The notes beneath the pieces are model-generated. The model was not told where the DNA came from. It saw nothing but the letters and a program-made list of their open reading frames with translations, and did no database searches. From Pomacea canaliculata (Eukaryota > Mollusca > Gastropoda > Architaenioglossa > Ampullariidae), in contig NC_037590.1 in NCBI RefSeq assembly GCF_003073045.1, positions 33,178,327-33,242,326 on the forward strand: a stretch of DNA of 64,000 nt. The letters run 5' to 3'. Shown here piece by piece: positions 62,001 through 64,000 of this stretch. A program made the translations under genes and the position numbers. The stretch's first letter is position 1. Every line of letters starts with the position of its first letter.

Positions 62001-62535
62001 TCCCTGTAGGAAGACATTTGTTGTCAGCCACCAAAGACCCTTACCACATGTTACGACTCTCCGGAGACCGTCTGATAATACCGGGGTCACTGTTCGGGTT
62101 CACCTTTCTGCTCGTCACCATTCTTCACATTCTGTTTTACACTGAAAATTAGAGAGACGAAGGCTGGATAGGTTGGCAAGGGTGTGCAGCAAACCCACAT
62201 CGTCACACGAAACATCTCCATCTCTTTCTAAACCGTCCATTATCAAGTTCTGCAGTATTAATAGCTTTGTCCGATGACGTGGTTCTCGTGCTAACAGGTC
62301 ACGACCCCTGAGACCGCCAGAAGAGAAAGGCCGCGGGTAACTATTGTGACGTGTACTGCCGCTAAGCAAAGGTAGGTAATTACATGTGATGTCACAAGAT
62401 GGCCACTGCGCTTCGGCTCGGTGGGCTTAACGCTCTAATCCGTCATCACTGATGGACCTCTTTCCAAGCTGCTATGCGCGCGCATTACCGGAAGAAAAGA
62501 CTCAGGAGGCTGATGTGAGAAAACTGCTATCGTTG
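59036..62535. other. Intergenic stretch, nothing firm
   Basis: A run of about 24 A lies at 59086-59109, close to the 3' end of the preceding LINE but separated from it by unrelated bases. No exon supported. Confidence 0.4.
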
Positions 62536-62539
62536 TAAA

Positions 62540-62558
62540 AGAAAAAAAAAGAAAGAAA

Positions 62559-62590
<32 letters not shown>

Positions 62591-62599
62591 AAAAAAAAG
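62540..62599 (+). repeat. GAAA microsatellite
   Basis: Imperfect tandem GAAA units followed by an A-run. Confidence 0.9.
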
Positions 62600-64000
62600 G
62601 GTAAAGTCTGCAATTCATGATTCTCGCTACTGCAACGATAAAAGCCAACATCACAAAAACATAACACGCAGCCATGTTCGTTTTTGTTCCATTGGCTCGG
62701 ACGCAAGGCGTGAGCGTTTATCTTTTCACTCCGTGGCGATTCCGACTGAAGAAAAAAAGTTAAATGATAGCTGCCATACGAAGGAAAAAAAAAAGCTATG
62801 ATCATTATAAAACGATCTTGTTTTCCCTGAAAATCTTGCACGTGACTCGTTGAAGATGATTTCATGTTCCGTTATTTTAAAACGACAAAATGCAGATGAG
62901 GAAAGTGATGGGAAATCATTTTATATCTGATGTTTCGAGCTCAACATGAACGCTTCGAGCGATTAGATCTTTTGTGTAGCTTTGTGGCCATATCTTCTTG
63001 GTCCTAACCCAACTTCCAGAAAATTTTGAAATTCTTTAACAGTTATGACAATGACAATGAGAAATTTTTTTTTTTTTATTCAGTAGGCCCGTGACCGATG
63101 TTGGGAGAGTGTGGGAGAATCAAGTACAAAATACATAAATAAAGTGCACATAAATAATACATAAATATAGTTACAAATACATTAATTTGCTATTAACTAT
63201 ACCAGTAATTTGCAAATAATTTGTTCTCTCTGAACTGTAGTGCTTTATAGAGAAAGTAGGCAAATTTTATATTAATTTTAGACACTTACTTGCAAATAAA
63301 ATAAATAAATAAAACTGGGGATACTTATAGAATTTTTTATGAATGTACAGCTGTCGTAGATCTTTGTATTTTGGACACACGAACACAAAATGTAACATCT
63401 TTTAACGCTGCACCTTGCAACGAACTTTATTCTTACTTTTGTTTCTAACTTTTACTATGTAACTAGAGCACCTTCCCATGCTCAAATTGACAACTAGGAC
63501 ACATAAAGGGCCCAGAAGCATCAGTGATGTTGACGTGCGATACCTCCGTGCAGCCTGCCACAGCCACAGCCATGCGGCGGACCAGGGAGTGTGCTTCTCT
63601 AGCGCGTGACTAAGAGCCAAACGATTGGCTGCTCCGTGCGTCGTCAGTGTGCATCTGCTTCCGCTCTCTTCCCTGGGCAGGTACAGACGGTGCTTCTATC
63701 TGTCTCTCCGCGTGTGCCCAGAGGGAAATGTCGTTTACTATCCGTCTGCCTGCCAAGCAAGCCGAGCTGACTGTCGGGTGGAACAAAACGAGGGTCGAGC
63801 TTCTCAACCTGCACCCTCACCCTGCAGCCTCCAACAGATTTCAGTGCTTATCACTTTTTTTTTTAGTTGTGTTCGCACAGCCTGAGTTCATTTTTAGCTT
63901 TAAGTCATCATCTTCAGTTTCTACATTTTATTTATAAGACAATGTAGGTGAATATTACAGTGGATCCGTCCTGCAGTAAGTCGTACTTCACATGACTCAT
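62600..64000. other. Intergenic stretch to the window end
   Basis: AT-rich, with an ACATAAATA-rich section at 63130-63180. No gene or element recognised. Confidence 0.4.

Noticed and set aside
1-64000. CRISPR arrays, operons, ribosome binding sites and bacterial terminators
   Set aside because: The window is eukaryotic with spliced genes, SINEs and LINEs; no such feature is present.

Overview
The window looks like nuclear DNA of an invertebrate animal, most likely a gastropod or related mollusc. It is AT-rich and mostly non-coding, with GT-AG introns, many CA/GT, GATG, CAC and GAAA microsatellites, tRNA-headed SINEs, LINE fragments and hAT-type DNA transposons. The species call is an inference from gene content and repeat style; no marker gene fixes it.

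Layout, all supported genes on the + strand. (1) 0.5-1.5 kb: coding-like blocks of an unrecognised gene, linked by a phase-compatible intron but interrupted in frame. (2) 4.7-10.4 kb: a five-exon TPR/SET/MYND protein of the SMYD4 type with a second MYND-like finger at its C terminus. All four introns are phase-compatible, but the exons carry three frame breaks. (3) 13.6-33.2 kb: three tandem paralogues, called A, B and C here, whose stop codons lie about 9 kb apart. Each has a long last exon with a UBA-like helical region, an acidic/serine-rich linker, a short coiled coil and an IAP-type C3HC4 RING ending in the invariant tail TILADVKT. A and B have a convincing tiny first exon of 8 codons ending in phase 0, so they appear complete without any BIR domain. 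C has two competing first-exon candidates. (4) 34.4-38.0 kb: a 3.5-kb non-autonomous hAT-like element with a perfect 8-bp target duplication, carrying a nested SINE with its own 12-bp duplication. (5) 46.5-48.3 kb: a composite duplication holding a second copy of the promoter and first exon of gene B, without its RING exon, fused to a 465-bp segment that also sits inside the hAT element and bracketed by a ~110-bp direct repeat. (6) 39-46 kb and 48.3-64 kb: gene-poor DNA with LINE and SINE fragments, microsatellites and a few stretches that resemble regulatory DNA.

The RING paralogues are the main functional theme. By analogy with IAP RINGs they should be small E3 ubiquitin ligases able to dimerise through the RING tail, but they lack the BIR modules that bind caspases. 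Gene B and its orphan promoter copy both keep a kappaB-like site next to the start region, which suggests, without proving, immune or stress induction. The SMYD4-like protein is a separate putative lysine methyltransferase with no evident link to the RING cluster.
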